Source: Rotaria macrura (taxonomy: Eukaryota > Rotifera > Eurotatoria > Philodinida > Philodinidae). Taken from it: a stretch of 64,000 bases of DNA. Both the position numbers and the translations under genes were made by a program. Shown piece after piece: positions 1-13,168 of this stretch. Each line of letters starts with the position of its first letter. Positions within the stretch are counted from its first letter, which is position 1. The stretch is taken from NCBI GenBank assembly GCA_900239685.1, contig OENT01000593.1:30538-94537 (forward strand), read 5' to 3'. The notes under the pieces are model-generated. The model saw nothing but the letters and a program-made list of their open reading frames with translations. It had not been told where the DNA came from and did no database searches.

Positions 1-201
1 GAGAGAGAGAGCAAACAAGCAAACACGGAAAATGATGAAGATGATTGCAGATGGAAAAAAAAAGTTTTAATAAGACTATCTTGACTAACGCTTATTCTTT
101 AATGTAATTCTTATTTAGTTTCGCTATTCATCCCATATTATTCTGAAAATCTCTATCTAATCATCAATAAACTATATTCTATAACATGATATAATCAATC
201 G

Positions 202-2743
202 ATGGCTAATTTTGATGCATCAACATTACATTCAACAAGTGGTTATGATAATTTGAATTTTTTTTCTTATCAAAACATATCTCAATTATCAATAATAAAT
301 GTAACCGATGATTCTAATACAATAAATACAAATGAATTGAATTGGCCTGTATTATTATTATCAATATTAGCTATATTTGGTATACTTGGTAATTTATTAG
401 TATGTGCATCAATATCACTCGATAAACAATTACAAACTGTGACAAACTGTTTTCTTTTCTCATTGGCTATAGCCGATTGTCTTCTAAGTCTTGTCGTTTT
501 ACCACTTGCGATTATAAAAGATTTTCAGCGTAAGTCATAAGTCTTCCTTTGATAACATACATGACAAGACGATTTCGTTTTTTCTTTCTTATTGTCGAAC
601 AAATAAGCTAGAGAATAACTATTTCTATACTAAAGTATGCTAGAAAAAAAAACTAGATTAGTTTGTAAGGATTCAATCTTCATTTTTTAACATATAAGAA
701 ATAACGAGTATATGTATGAAAGTATTTTGTCCGCTTTTAAACATCTACATAGATGTATACGCACGGCCACGTTTGTCTATACACACATGAATTGTATTTT
801 ATTTACCTTTCAATTATTCCTTTCTGTCAGAGACGTGCAATATAGTCGATCACTTTTTGTCTGCAACAAATTTTCTAGCTTACCTAGCATACAAGGGTAG
901 AAATTATGAAATTTTTATATATAAAATATGAAGAATTCAATGATTCGAAAGGTTTCGAGCCTCATAAGTTGGAGTTGAGAAAGTATATTGAAACAGGGAA
1001 AGAGAGATCGTAAACATATTTCTTTCTTCTCGAAATATTTCTGTCTATGATTTCATTGATAAATTTTTGTTGACTAATTATTCACAACAATCTTGTCATA
1101 AGTCAGTACATGTAATTAAATGTTAATAGTTATTCGTACGTTAGTTTTAAGCTTATATAACGATTCTATTGTAATATTACAGTAAAATGAACTGAGATAT
1201 ATTTCATGTCGTAAATCTAAATGCAATAATATATAATAATTATCGATGGTATGAATATTAAGAAAAATATTTCCTATTCTTTGTACGACTAGGTTCATGG
1301 CAATTACCGATAATATTTTGTAATCTCTATGTATTTCTTGATGTTCTCCTATGTACAACATCGATATGGCATTTAACAATTCTTTCAATTGATCGTTTTT
1401 TACATATATCTCGTCCGTTTCGTAGTCGAGAACGAAGTAAATTTAAAACATTTCTTACAATACTTTTAATATGGACATTTTCAATTGCTATATCATGTAC
1501 TATACTTATACTTGGTTTTGCTGATGAACATAATGTTTTAGTGATTAGCAATGATCATAGAAGACTTTGTACTCTAAACAATCGAGCATTTATAATTTAC
1601 GGTTCAATTATTTGCTTTTGTGTACCCTGTGTATTAATGCTCGTTACGTATTCATTAACAATTCGACGTCTTCAACAAGAAGCAGCAAAATGTTATTCAG
1701 ATCCCGATGAGCATTCAGTGATGATGTCGCGAACATCAGATCGTTTACGACGGCATAAATTAAGTTCAAAAGTTCAATCAGTGTCAAAGAACCATAAAAA
1801 AACATTATTAAAAGAATTGAGTAGCTCAACACCAATAACACCGCCGTCATCATCTCGATCAACAACACTACTTGAAGCAGAGAATAAACCCAATATTCAT
1901 GATCATCCGTAAGTCTTTCATTACTTTTTATCATGACGTTCATGTTGGAAATTATTATTCCATCGACTATTTCTTTTTTATCTCGTATAAAATCTCATGA
2001 GAATGAATATTCTTCATATATATATTTATATATACATTGAGAGAGAGAGAGAGACAGAGGCAGTTTTCATTCTATTCCCGAGGAGAAATCAAAACAGTAC
2101 ACGACTAAAAGAATATAAATGAAATCTCGACTTCATACTAACATTAGTCCTTCATGTACTTTCGTTTTCATGTTTTCTAGTAAGCTATCGATAACATCAT
2201 TGGCTTCAAATGTACCGATGACATCCCGTCAATCATTTCTTCATAATCCATTTGTACAAAAAGCAGTACACGTATTTAAAGGTGGTAGTGAAACAACGAG
2301 TGAACGTCGAGCTATGAAAGTTTTGGGCATTGTATTTTTTGTTTTTCTTGTGGCTTGGCTTCCATTTTCCATTTTAAACATTCTTTCAGTTGTTTGTCCA
2401 TCATGTGGAATACAAACATCATTATTAAATTTAACCAGTTGGCTTGGTTACATATCATCAAATTTAAATCCAGTAACTAAACAATATGAGAAAAAATACT
2501 TTTAAATTTATTTAATGCCTTCGTCTTTTCTTTCTTTTTTTATCATAGATTATTTATACAGCTTTCAATGTTCGATTTCGTCGTGCTTTTGTATCGATAT
2601 TAACATGTCAACTAAATTATTTTTCTCACAAACGTAAAGGAAATAATTTATATATATTTATTGCTTCAAATAATAATCAAAAATCAATGTCGGCTGATCA
2701 ACAAGAACAATTTTTTTCTCTTAATCGTTTGCCACACAAATAA
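202..2743 (+). CDS. Biogenic-amine (dopamine D2-like) class A GPCR, 4 exons
   Basis: Exons 202-529, 1293-1908, 2181-2472 and 2549-2743 join in phase with GT-AG introns and give 476 residues. Seven transmembrane segments can be followed. Visible class A landmarks are GNLLV in TM1, LAIAD in TM2, Cys119, Asp126 (the amine-binding Asp of TM3), a DRF motif at 143-145 (usually DRY), Trp in TM4, Cys202 in loop 2, WLPF at 374-377 in TM6, and WLGY then NPIIY (411-415) in TM7. The NPIIY motif appears only after removing the 76 bp third intron, which supports the model. Spacing from Cys119 to Asp126 to the DRF motif is the same as in D2 receptors. The third intracellular loop is long and Ser/Thr-rich. 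Oddities: two of the three TM5 serines used for catechol binding are replaced (G213, S214, C217), and position 6.52 is Ser378 instead of Phe. It is a plasma-membrane amine receptor by family; the ligand is uncertain. Confidence 0.9.
2014..2055. repeat. Compound microsatellite (TA)n-(GA)n
   Basis: This simple-sequence run lies inside intron 2 of the GPCR gene: a TA-rich stretch passes directly into an alternating GA tract. Similar TA/GA (or CT/TA) compounds recur near 14.1 kb and 19.2 kb. Confidence 0.85.
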
Positions 2744-2969
2744 AATTGTTATACTGAAAGTTTTTTTTCAATGCATGCTTCGTGCATTTTTTTTTCTGTT
2801 TCATACACTGATGGTGCTGAAGATTGATTTCATAAGAACAAAAAAAAAAAAGAAATGCTGAAAAAAAAAGAATGGGAAGAAATGAGAATATTTTTGTCAA
2901 TCAATATTTGTATGTGACACAACTTTGTCAGGTATATTGTTGATGTAAAAACTTGGACATCGATTCACG

Positions 2970-5532
2970 ATGGGAATCGTATTTCCAAGTAAAATAAGAC
3001 GAATCTGTTCTCCAGGTGAAGAACCATCAGCTAGAATTATTATTGTTGGTCTTGACTCGGCTGGAAAAACGACATTAGTTGAAAGACTGAAAAATTTAGT
3101 TGATTTACAATTGAATCCAGATGCATCATTCATAGAACATATTACAACCGAACCAACGTTCCTTTATCAAGTCGAAACAATCTATCCACGTCTTGCACCA
3201 ATAGCACTGAATTTATGGGATCTAGGAGGACAAGAAAAAACAAGAGAATTATGGAAATTTTATTTGACCGGTATTCAAGGTATGATGGAAAAAAGAACAA
3301 ATTAATGCTTAAATTGTTGTATCTACTAGTCAATATTTCGTTGACCGTATCGTATCTCAATAGTTTTACTCGTGCTCTATCTATTTGATCATGTCTGTGA
3401 AATCTTTCTTGATTTATTGAATTGACAGAGATTTATCCATCGTTCAAATGTGTTTTTCGTCTCCGATATTTTGCCGACAGCTATTTTGTGGGATCGACGG
3501 GTTAGTTTTGATAAGAAAAAGAAATTTTAAAATTACTTTAGGTTAGTAAAGAGCTTCGTGCACATTTTAGCGAAAGTCTACTAGGCAAATTTGACAGCTG
3601 AAAAAATATAAATTCAAGTATGCATGGAAAACGTTGATGTGCTTCATAGTGAACTATCAAATTCAAGTTTTTCTAAGTTCCTTTCAATCAACCACTTTTG
3701 AAAATTGAATTGATATTTGTTCCATGTAACTCAACACACTCAATGTAATCATATTAAAAGCAAAGTGAAACAAAGGCGTAGTTGCCTACGATTCATATAT
3801 GCACAATGTGACGTAAATTCTACTCTTTTTTTTTCTTTTAAAAATTCCAAAAGTATGAAATTAGTTCAACTGCTTTTTTGACCTTCTTTTCTACTGTATT
3901 ATGTTGAAACCAAGTTGAAGTAGATTTAAAAACTGAGCAGTAGATTTTTCTACAAACTTGACCAACTTTAGCATTAATTTTAAAACTATTAAATTAACGA
4001 ACAACATGAAGTATAATTATAAGACTTTTGAATTTTCCCATTAAAGTTCTATGTAGTGGAAGTGTATGACGAAGTATCTATAGAATTCTCGGAAAAGAGA
4101 AAATTACGTCAATATGAAACTTTATAAAAATCAGTTGATTAAAAAATATCTTAGATGTGTTGTAATCTTCTGTTAATCTCCGATTAATATGGTAGTCTCA
4201 TCAATTTTAATTCTATGATATTTCCTATATTGTATAGAATTCATGCTAACGTTCGTTTCTTTACTATGATAAGCGCATCAAGATTTGAAATAGAATCGTA
4301 ATAATGTGTAAATGTGCTCGGAATATTCTAAGAACATCGACAAAAACTAATGGAAATGTCTGATGAGAAATTCTATTAGTACAAATAAACAGCAATCATT
4401 ACCCAATAAATCTTTTATATATGTCTGCAAGAGAGCAAATAATCTGTTAAAGTCTTACTTTTTTTACCAATACATCGTATTACGTTTTATTTCCATTTTT
4501 GACGAAATAAAATTACGTTCAGTTTTTTCGATAAGATTATTCTTTTAAAAGCGAACAGTAAATGCGTACATAGTTTTGTGATTTAATTGGGAAAAAAGAC
4601 AAAAATAAACACTCGAAGTATATTGAGCTTCAAATAAAAAGCTTTCAGTAATGTTTGTCATTATTCTTTTCAAGTTCTCCTAGTTTACATAGAGTATTTT
4701 CAACTAAGTCATCCACTTATAATGGATCGAGTAATCAAGGAAGAAAAACTTTAATTAAAAATCTTTTACTTTACATCATAATAGTTCGAAAACAAAACTA
4801 TAAAATAGTTTTTGCAAAACACTATTTCATTATTCTGTTTAACAGTTATACTAGACTATATGACCTCCAAAACCTAATAAGATAATTCTTACATGTGCAT
4901 ATCAATGATGAAAACGATATAGAGACAACGTACATATTATTCTTAAACATTGTAATACGAGTGCGTTGATCAAATGCAATTCGAAATGAATAGAGCGAAA
5001 ATAATGCGTATTTCATATTGAATCGACATTTTTAATCTTGGCTAGATAATTCCGTTTCCACTTCTTACGTCTAGAGTTGCTTAACATTGATTTAGTCTCG
5101 TGTTTTTCTTTTCTATTTCAAGGTGTTGTGTTTGTCATTGATTGTAACGACCAACAACGAATAGAACTTGCTCGAAAAGAACTTGTAAATTTATCGACCA
5201 AATTGGGTCGATCGTCAACTATTCCTTTTGTGATCGCAGCTAATAAACAAGACTTACCGCGTTTGTTTAACAATTGTTTTTCTTTTCTTTTTCTATTATG
5301 AATAACTGAATATATTGATATTTTATTTCAGAATCATTAAGAAAAGAACAACTTATAGCGATATTATCACTACCGAAAGTAATATCGAATGAATGGAAAG
5401 TATTCGAAATGAGTGCACAGACAGGTAAATCCTATTGAAAATGAATATTCAATAAAGGAATTATTTTTGATAGGCGGTGGTGTGATGGAAATGTTTTGTT
5501 ATTTGTCTCAATTTGTTCATACCCATAAATAA
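2970..5532 (+). CDS. Arf-family small GTPase, 4 exons
   Basis: Exons 2970-3279, 5123-5260, 5332-5424 and 5474-5532 join in phase to 199 residues. Visible motifs are Gly2 (possible N-myristoylation), P-loop GLDSAGKTT at 27-35, WDLGGQ at 83-88 (Arf-type G3 with the catalytic Gln), NKQD at 144-147 (G4) and SAQTG at 177-181 (G5). All nucleotide-binding motifs are intact, so it should bind GTP and act as a membrane-linked trafficking or ciliary switch. The switch I region is diverged and the closest ARL subgroup cannot be named by eye. The first intron is 1.84 kb and holds nothing recognisable; the other two are under 75 bp. A polypyrimidine-AG lies about 39 bases before the ATG. The gene converges on the minus-strand gene at 5612 with only 79 bp between the two stop codons. 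Confidence 0.9.
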
Positions 5533-5611
5533 ATTCAATCATGTTGATCGATTTATGTTATTGTCAAGTCTTTCAGAATTTTCACACGAGAAAATTGTTT
5601 TCTTTTTATAT

Positions 5612-6274
5612 CTATAAATAAGCTCCATTCATTTCTCTATTCGATGTTTTTCTTGTTATAATAAATGTTCTTGTATTTGTTTGACATTCTTTTGCAATCA
5701 GATCAATTGTTTTTAAAAATTCTTGTTTTTCATTGAACTTTTTCAAATGAATATCATCTATGTGTCTTTGTGATGTTGGTAAAAATGAAAATATACTTCG
5801 AGTTTTTAATAGCTTTTTTGTTATTGAACCGGAACAAAACTTCTGAGATAATTTATTATATACGTGTGCTAATGAAGAAAATAACATAGCTATTAATAGT
5901 ATCATAATATAACCGAATATAATTAACAATGGCCATAATGTTGTATCTGATGATGATAACATTGTGACAATAAAAAATTCATGACACGTCATATCAGATT
6001 TATTCGTATTCAATGCTGATCGTATACAAAAATTAATTTGATCATTGGGAAATATTTGTACATGAGGCAATTCATTGGTTTTACTTGCTAAATCATATAG
6101 ATAGTATGATGTAATATTCGATGTTGAATTTGAGATACGAATCAGTTGAATGAGAAGCATATTTTTCTCTCGATCTATGGTACAATTTGACAGCGATTGG
6201 AAGTCGAGTTGAAAATTACGATACGTATAACCAGTGAACGATGGACGAATAAGTAATGGACATGTGCTTGTCAT
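5612..6274 (-). CDS. Single-pass membrane protein of unknown function
   Basis: This is an open frame of 220 residues from the first ATG. It has one strong hydrophobic segment (about residues 113-139, starting TLWPLLIIFGYIM). An N-terminal half with several N-x-S/T sites (NCT, NST, NIT, NKS) and Cys residues is followed by a basic, Lys-rich tail of about 80 residues. This suggests a type I topology with an extracellular domain. No signal peptide is present at this start, so an upstream exon may be missing. A hydrophobic Met-Ile-Leu-rich mini-frame at about 6407-6366 looks like a signal peptide, but its splice phase does not match. It is not recognised as a known family. It lies convergent to the Arf-like gene and downstream of RMND1 on the same strand. 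Confidence 0.6.
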   Translation of the reverse strand: MTSTCPLLIRPSFTGYTYRNFQLDFQSLSNCTIDREKNMLLIQLIRISNSTSNITSYYLYDLASKTNELPHVQIFPNDQINFCIRSALNTNKSDMTCHEFFIVTMLSSSDTTLWPLLIIFGYIMILLIAMLFSSLAHVYNKLSQKFCSGSITKKLLKTRSIFSFLPTSQRHIDDIHLKKFNEKQEFLKTIDLIAKECQTNTRTFIITRKTSNREMNGAYL

Positions 6275-6657
6275 TTTTCTTATCAATAATAGAAAACAAA
6301 AATTCGAGTACGTTTACTTTATATAATAGTGATTGATCAAGTGTAACTGATCATTTCATTTATTGTAAAAATACGATGAGAAACAAAAGAAGATGAATGA
6401 TCATCATGAATAAATGCAATAATACTATTAAAATATTTTATTCAAAATCATCTCAGTGCAAGTAAGTGCAAAATATTGATGCTGTTTGACGCACAATAAA
6501 TTTCATTGACAATAATCGTTGTAATAATAAATCCTATTGTTGTTACTATTAATAAAAAGTTGAATGTATTACATTTGTTGTTTTTTTAATTTTATTGATA
6601 TAATCAACGAAAATAGTTCTATTGTGTTTTATTCGAAAAGAAAAAAGTACAACAATA

Positions 6658-9600
6658 TTACACACTACTATTGGAAGATTTCGTATGTTTTGTAGAAAAT
6701 TTCCAAGTATCAAAATCTACATGATCAATAATATTGAAAAACACTTCAGCACATATTAAAATAATAATAATCCATTCCAATCGTACATGTTTTTTTTCAT
6801 TTAAACTTGCTTCAATCACTGATATCAGTTCCAGAGAAAAATTTAAACGTTCATTTAAAACTTTGGTTCGTTTAGCAATTGTAAAATAGTGAAACACTTT
6901 TTTATAAAGACTAAATAAAACGAAAGAGAACAATTTAACGAATAACTGACACCAAACATATTCATTCAACTTACTTTTCTAATCGACTATTCGACCAATA
7001 GAAATCTGGTGTATCAAGAAAATCTATATAATAAACAGAAGAAAAACGAAAATGAATGAAAATCTTAATACCATGTATAATTTCATGTACATGAGTTACA
7101 TAATGACCCATTTTCATATCCTTCGTAAACTTAATACGAAACAATGATGAAAAACAGAGAACGTGATAATTCTTTTGGACGATTTCTATTCTTTTTTTTT
7201 TGGTAATCGTGAAACATTGAGGAATTGTACTCGATGACATGCATTGTCGTAAGTTAGATAAGAAGAAGAACATCGTGTTCTTTTATCCCCTGGAAAAGAA
7301 TTCAGAACATCTTCATAGTTTATGCTTCTTGTTATTAGGAAACTAATCATATATGTGGGTCATTTGATCGATTAATTACAGATGCATGCGAACAAATAAG
7401 TCGATATAGGAATTTTATCAGATGTGAAAGAATTTCTCATTACTTCTTTTGTTGACATTTCCATGTGGCATTTCAGTATGTGTTTGATATTATTGTTTAC
7501 ATGACTAATCAGTCTACTTATGATAATGCATGCTTATTATTATTATTATTTATCAAACGAAAGATCAAAAGAATGTCATATGGAAGAGAATTTTCAGTAC
7601 GTTGAATCATGTTCCTATACGCGTTTAAAGTAATGTTCATGGTGCATTCATTTTCTCGACATGCTACTATTCAATATGATCAGTTTAAAATATTAATCGG
7701 AAAAATTTGAATATATTTTTCAAAAGATGAGAGAACAGATGTATATTATGAAATTAAATATGGTTAGACAATTCCGACACATGATCTCAAAGAACTATAA
7801 TAGTGAAATTTCTCAATTTAACAAGAAAAAACTGACTTTTAATTTCATTTGATCGACACTGAAGAATTCCTACATTTACACAAGACTTTTTTAATTGTCC
7901 TACAAAATCAACAAATGCAATCCTATTTTTTCAGTATTGTGGAAATTCTTAATATACAATTGTTCTTCTTGCTACGAAATGATGTGTAAAGGAGATATTG
8001 ATGATAACCAGAATTCGATTTTACTTCTCTCTAAATGTTTCTTCACAACGAATATTTGTTGAAATAACAATTTTATTCGATATGAATCATATCGATAATG
8101 TAACATAAGACACAAGGTCTCTCACGGTCTATGGTTTTTTATACGACAATTGACAAGGGAAATTCCAGAGGTGATATATTCTCAAAATATAACGAATTTT
8201 CGTTTTGATATTGATATTTTCATATGTCAGTTTTTCATAGATCAGGTAGGAAATAAAATATTCGAGATGGCCATATGTGAAACATTATGTATCGATAGAT
8301 GTTGATTTTCATAGTTTCGATCACAACAGTCTTCAGTTGGCTCAAACAAATTCTACTCGAGATATGAAAATTTTTCAAACATCCATGATCCTAGAGGAAC
8401 CTATGAAAAATAGGTACGTAGAATAATTCAATATCATCGAGAAATTTCAATACATTCTCAAATCCTTCAAATATTGTCTAGTATCTACGAATGAAAATTC
8501 ATTGCTATGCGAGAGTATCACCTTCAGAGATTGTTTCTTTAGTACATTCTTGAGTTCATTGAATGAGTCTCATTGTTGCATCGTTTTGTTTTTCATGATG
8601 CCTACTTCTCGAAGGGAGAACAATCGATAAAAAACTAAAATTTTTAACCACAGATTTCTTAGAAGTAAATTTCAGTTTTTTCTCCGTTTTATAGAAGAAA
8701 TACGTCAAGGCTCAGGATCTGAATCTGGTTCTAGTATATCCAAGTAGGAAAGGGAAAAAACGACATGCTTGGCAAAAGGATTAAGTCCAATCGGAACAAA
8801 AACAGAGCGAAGGGATGATAGTCGCGTACCCATCCCAATTTTGAGTTGTCTTGAGTAAAAGGGAATGATTCACAACACGATGACTAAAAGTGTCAAATGT
8901 TCAAGTTCATTAATTCTGAATAGTAAGTTGTTTAGAGTCGAATAGTTTCTCTGATTGCTCACAACATTTGAGATAATCATAACATTTGTCTCGTTAAAAT
9001 ATTGAGTTTCGGTCGAAAGAAAGGCGTTCGTTAGTTATAAGCAGACCTTAACGAGAGGAGCCCTTCTTTGACTATTTTATTTCGAACTTTGAAAATATCA
9101 AATCTATCATTGTAACTGTAAGATATAAAATACACATGATTGCTAGAGTTACATGTGCAAACAGGAATCATAGTAATATTTGAAGCGCTTTCTAAAACCC
9201 TTTTCCTTGTATTCATCCTGTTCCATATACATAAGCTTGACTCAATTCTCTCGTTATAATAAATCATGCCCGATGAAACTAGAACACTTGTAATGGATTG
9301 ATATGCGTTCTTCAATGAATAATAAGCAGTAATTCGAGATTAACTGATAATCTAAAGTAGGGCTGAGTCACATTAATTATTATCCAATTCACCCGAAAAC
9401 TTCCGATCAGGGGTACAGACTGTACATTTATCATTGCACTCTTATTATCATTAATCCTGAACACATGTACTTAATGGAATCTGCGAACGGATCAAGTTAG
9501 AAGTACGGAAATTTGATCTCTGCTAGCTTATCTCATTCCTCCACTGTTTCTTTTCTTACTATCCTTAATAGATGATTTCTGTGAATGCCTTATGAAAGTT

Positions 9601-12298
9601 GTGTTGTTGATTATATTCCTTTTGAATAAAACTCTATGAACACGATCAAAACATGGATTATACGCAGTTTGAATAAAGAGTTTTGATAAAAATCCATGAA
9701 AGCTTTCAATAAAGAGTAGTGCATGAATAATTGTGTTGTTGATATCTTGAAAATTTCTTTTCTTTCTTCAACTTGATCGATCAGATCGACGTTTTTACTT
9801 AAAGATTTTCAGTTCAATTCTCTAGAAAAAACTACTTTGAACGTTTTATGACAAAATCCAAAGGTGCAAAACATACAATGAGAAATTATGAGAAGTACAG
9901 AAATGTGGAAAAAAAATCATAAACGAAAGTAAATTAAGAAACAAGCTTTTTGAAAATTATTTGCTAAAACTTTGTGAACAAGAATACTTTAGACATTCAT
10001 TGTGTAGACCTTGAAAAGCTCTATTTCCCATCTTTAATATAAAAAAGAGTTCTCAGTGAGAATTGACCATGGAGGAATTTAAGAATTATTTTTAAGTTGA
10101 AAAATGATTTACAACATACACGAAGAAACACAGGGCATTCGAAAATATATAGCACTATTTCAAAAAAATAGACTTATGCTTTCGTCAATTTTGGTATTTA
10201 TCATGGCATGTTACATCGTTGTATTCTGTAATAAAGTGTTCAATAAAGTATGTTTTTAGAGAATTGAACGAGAATCTTTTATTAAAAACGTCAATCTGTT
10301 CAACTTTAAGAACCATCTACAAGCTCCTTTTGACATAATTAATTTGTATATTTATAGTTCGTTGGATAGACCAACTTGTCTATTTTCGAATGCACTTAAG
10401 TTTATTGAATTAACATTGGATCTTAAGGACATTAGACAAGCCTTATCTTCTCAATCCTCACCAAGAAGAAAAATAAGTTTTTGATTTTTAACGTCTTTCA
10501 AGTTTCTCTATCAGCGGTGGACACCTTTATATGTGTCTCTTTGAGTCATTTTAACCATTAATATAGGAAAGAATAACAGTAGCAAAGTCCTTTTTATATC
10601 CGTTTATGGAAAATATCTATCAAATTGTGGGATTGAAATTTATTTTACATTGTTGTCAAAAATAGAATTTTTACGCTTCCATGCGTTCCAAATTTCTTCG
10701 TCAATTTATATGCTGGAAAGTTGGAGTTGATACTAAAATGTAGGCAAAAAGCAGCTCTACAACTTAATCGAGTTCAATTTTCTGTATCATCCCTAAATGT
10801 TACTTTAAGACAAATCGATCTGAAGAACAACGGTCCAGTTTTTCAGAATTCTCCCAGGAGAATTTTTCTAAGATCTCAAGCTAGGAACATGTAAAAAACA
10901 AGAGCTCTAAGAATTTGTTGCAACATATCTTAGCTACATCTTAAAACCAATCACAACTTTCTAGCATTCGAATTGATCGAGAAATCTGCGATGTATGGGC
11001 AACTATATTTTGCAGCCATGATCGTAAGCAAACATTTTGAAGTCTAAATGTATCGAACTGAAATTTTCACTGTGAGATACCATACTTGAACTATATCTTT
11101 CCTAAGAACGCCACTGAAATCGGATGCTTGGAAAAGAAGTTCTTTCTTGGAGAGCAGCCACTTAAAGAAGCGGAGAACTTTTCAAAATACCAACAGTCTA
11201 ATTCGTCATGCGTCACATATTATCTCATTAATGAGAAAAAGAAACAGACGTATGATCTTCCACGCATCATAGACATTTCACGACATCATCGTTCTCATTG
11301 AAATACCAATTTAAAACTAGAAAACAACACTAATGACTTCATACCATGACTTAGATTAACAGCATGTTTAAGTGAATAGAGTTCTCCACTTTTACGCTGC
11401 ATTAATCCATGTTCGATTTTAATATGTTTTTCTTGTTTTAAACGATTTGCTAAATCAGCCACAAATTCAACTTCATCATCGAGTAAAGCTTCCCAAATAC
11501 CTATTGAAAATAGGAAAAAAGAATTATTAAAACAATTCTTTTTTTTTGTATACATTCTTTTAACTCTACCTAATTTAACTGAAAGTGCAAGTGCATTTGA
11601 AAATGTATATTTATCGAGTAATTGTTCATTATCACATAGACGATTTATTTTGATAATATCATTATTCAGTGTACTCATCGAACAAACTTCAGTAAAATTC
11701 ATGATTTCTTTTTCATTATTAATTAAACCTTGCGGATATTGATTATCACTAACTTCAGCGACCTAAACAATAAAATACATGTAAACAAGAATAGATATTG
11801 AAATGTTCTATTTACTTCATTTAAAATGAACATTTCATCATCATGTGGAACATTCCAAAAAACAACTGCACCGTCATCAAATATAAATGCTTGACTTTTA
11901 TTTAGTGTTTCACGATTTATTTCGATACATAGAACAGTATCTATCACATTAGAAATAGGAATTATTTGAAATGCTTTTGATGACGATATAAAACGTTGCT
12001 TTAATCGATCTAAATCATACCAATCAGCTGTTGCATATGCACTCACGTTCAAATATTGTTCTTCTCGTTGATTAGTTGTATTTGTTGCTTTCCATGTTGG
12101 TTTCTTTCTTGGTGCACGTTTTAATACAGGTAATTTCATGGAAGATGACACATCGGCTGATAATGAAACATGTTTAATAGAGGAAGACTTCAATGAACGA
12201 CTAGTTGTCGATGGTAATACTTGTGAAATATTACGAGAAAATTGTATTCTATTCAATTTTATTGTCTTATCGAATGAACGAATTAGACGAAGAAACAT
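6658..12298 (-). CDS. RMND1: RMND1 homologue (DUF155), mitochondrial translation factor, 5 exons
   Basis: Minus-strand exons are 12298-11816, 11762-11570, 11500-11345, 7023-6975 and 6910-6658. They join in phase to 377 residues (human RMND1 is about 449). The DUF155 landmarks can be read in order: a TADWYDLDRL segment, FIFDDGAVVFWNV, KYTFSNALALSVKLGIWE, KSGELYSLKHAVNLS, DFLDTPDFYW, then LNERLNFSLEL and HVRLEWIIIILICAEV, a hydrophobic C-terminal helix typical of the inner-membrane anchor. The N-terminus is basic, hydroxylated and Arg-rich, as in a mitochondrial targeting peptide. In other animals this family supports mitochondrial protein synthesis at the inner membrane. Intron 3 is 4.3 kb, unlike the 50-70 bp introns beside it. 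The ATG directly follows a TTTCAG acceptor, as expected for a trans-spliced or 5'UTR-spliced mRNA. Confidence 0.9.
7024..11344 (-). other. 4.3 kb intron of RMND1
   Basis: This stretch separates the NLSH-coding exon from the DFLDTPDFYW-coding exon. It is AT-rich with short scattered frames (for example about 9031-9315 on minus and 11086-11301 on plus) that show no family motif. I see no RNA gene, terminal repeat or transposon domain. A decayed insertion is possible but not shown. Confidence 0.75.
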
Positions 12299-13168
12299 CT
12301 GAAATTAAATATACATTTTGGTTAAGACATTTTTTGTGGCATTCTTAACTGTGTTTTTCACTAAAAAATGATGCATAAACCTTTACTATAAACTATTGTT
12401 CATTGCATTATATAATCGTAAGACATACACAAACATAAGTTCGATTTGATTCAAACTTTAGTCATGTAAAATGAATTATTTTTAAACTTTTAATAACATT
12501 AATCAATTGAAAGAAAATTTTGCGCATTCAGTTCAACTATGTAGTTCTAACTAGATGATCACTTCAATGGCTAATATCTTTGACAAATAATATGTAAGAT
12601 ATGTAAATCATATTCGAATTCTGCTGACATCTGTTGAATGTGGAAACGAGATCTGTTCTTAAAACTAAGAAAGGTCAAAAGATGCTTCTCTAACCCATAT
12701 AGGAACATTTTCTAGTTTAATTATTTACTTGATAACTATTCTCATTAAATACGGTAATATGTAAATCTGCAATTTCAACCGATGATGAATAAAAACCCGA
12801 ACAGGAAATATTAGATACTACTTTTCTAAATTTATTTCATATACTTTCATTAAAATATATAAATGATGCAAATGACAAACACATAGAAAAAGATAATCGA
12901 ATCATTGCATACCAATAACAATACTATCAGGAAAAGGTGCTCTTAAGGTGCTCTGTTGGTTATTGTATGTATGGCATGCAGTTAAAAGCATAGCTCCAAA
13001 GAACAAGAAAAGAAATCTATTAAGACATTAGTAAAAACAACAAGAACGCAGTGAGACAAGAGAGACTAGATTTTAAGAAGAACAAAGTAAGATATCCTAT
13101 ATCACTGCTGTGTTTTTATTTTGTTTTATTGTTATTCGTATTATTTATTATTATTATTATGTTGATCA
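12299..13168. other. Intergenic, nothing recognised
   Basis: This AT-rich spacer lies between the 5' end of RMND1 and the 3' end of the eIF2-beta-like gene, both on the minus strand. No conserved frame or repeat was seen. It must hold the RMND1 promoter. Confidence 0.6.

Noticed and set aside
1644-1943. 99-codon minus-strand frame
   Set aside because: Shadow of GPCR exon 2 on the opposite strand.
6366-6407. Hydrophobic signal-peptide-like mini-frame on minus strand upstream of the 5612-6274 gene
   Set aside because: Its only GT donor leaves phase 0, while the plausible acceptor before the downstream exon needs phase 2.
9031-9315. 94-codon minus-strand frame in the RMND1 intron
   Set aside because: No family motif, no ATG-plus-splice support; length is within what chance allows.
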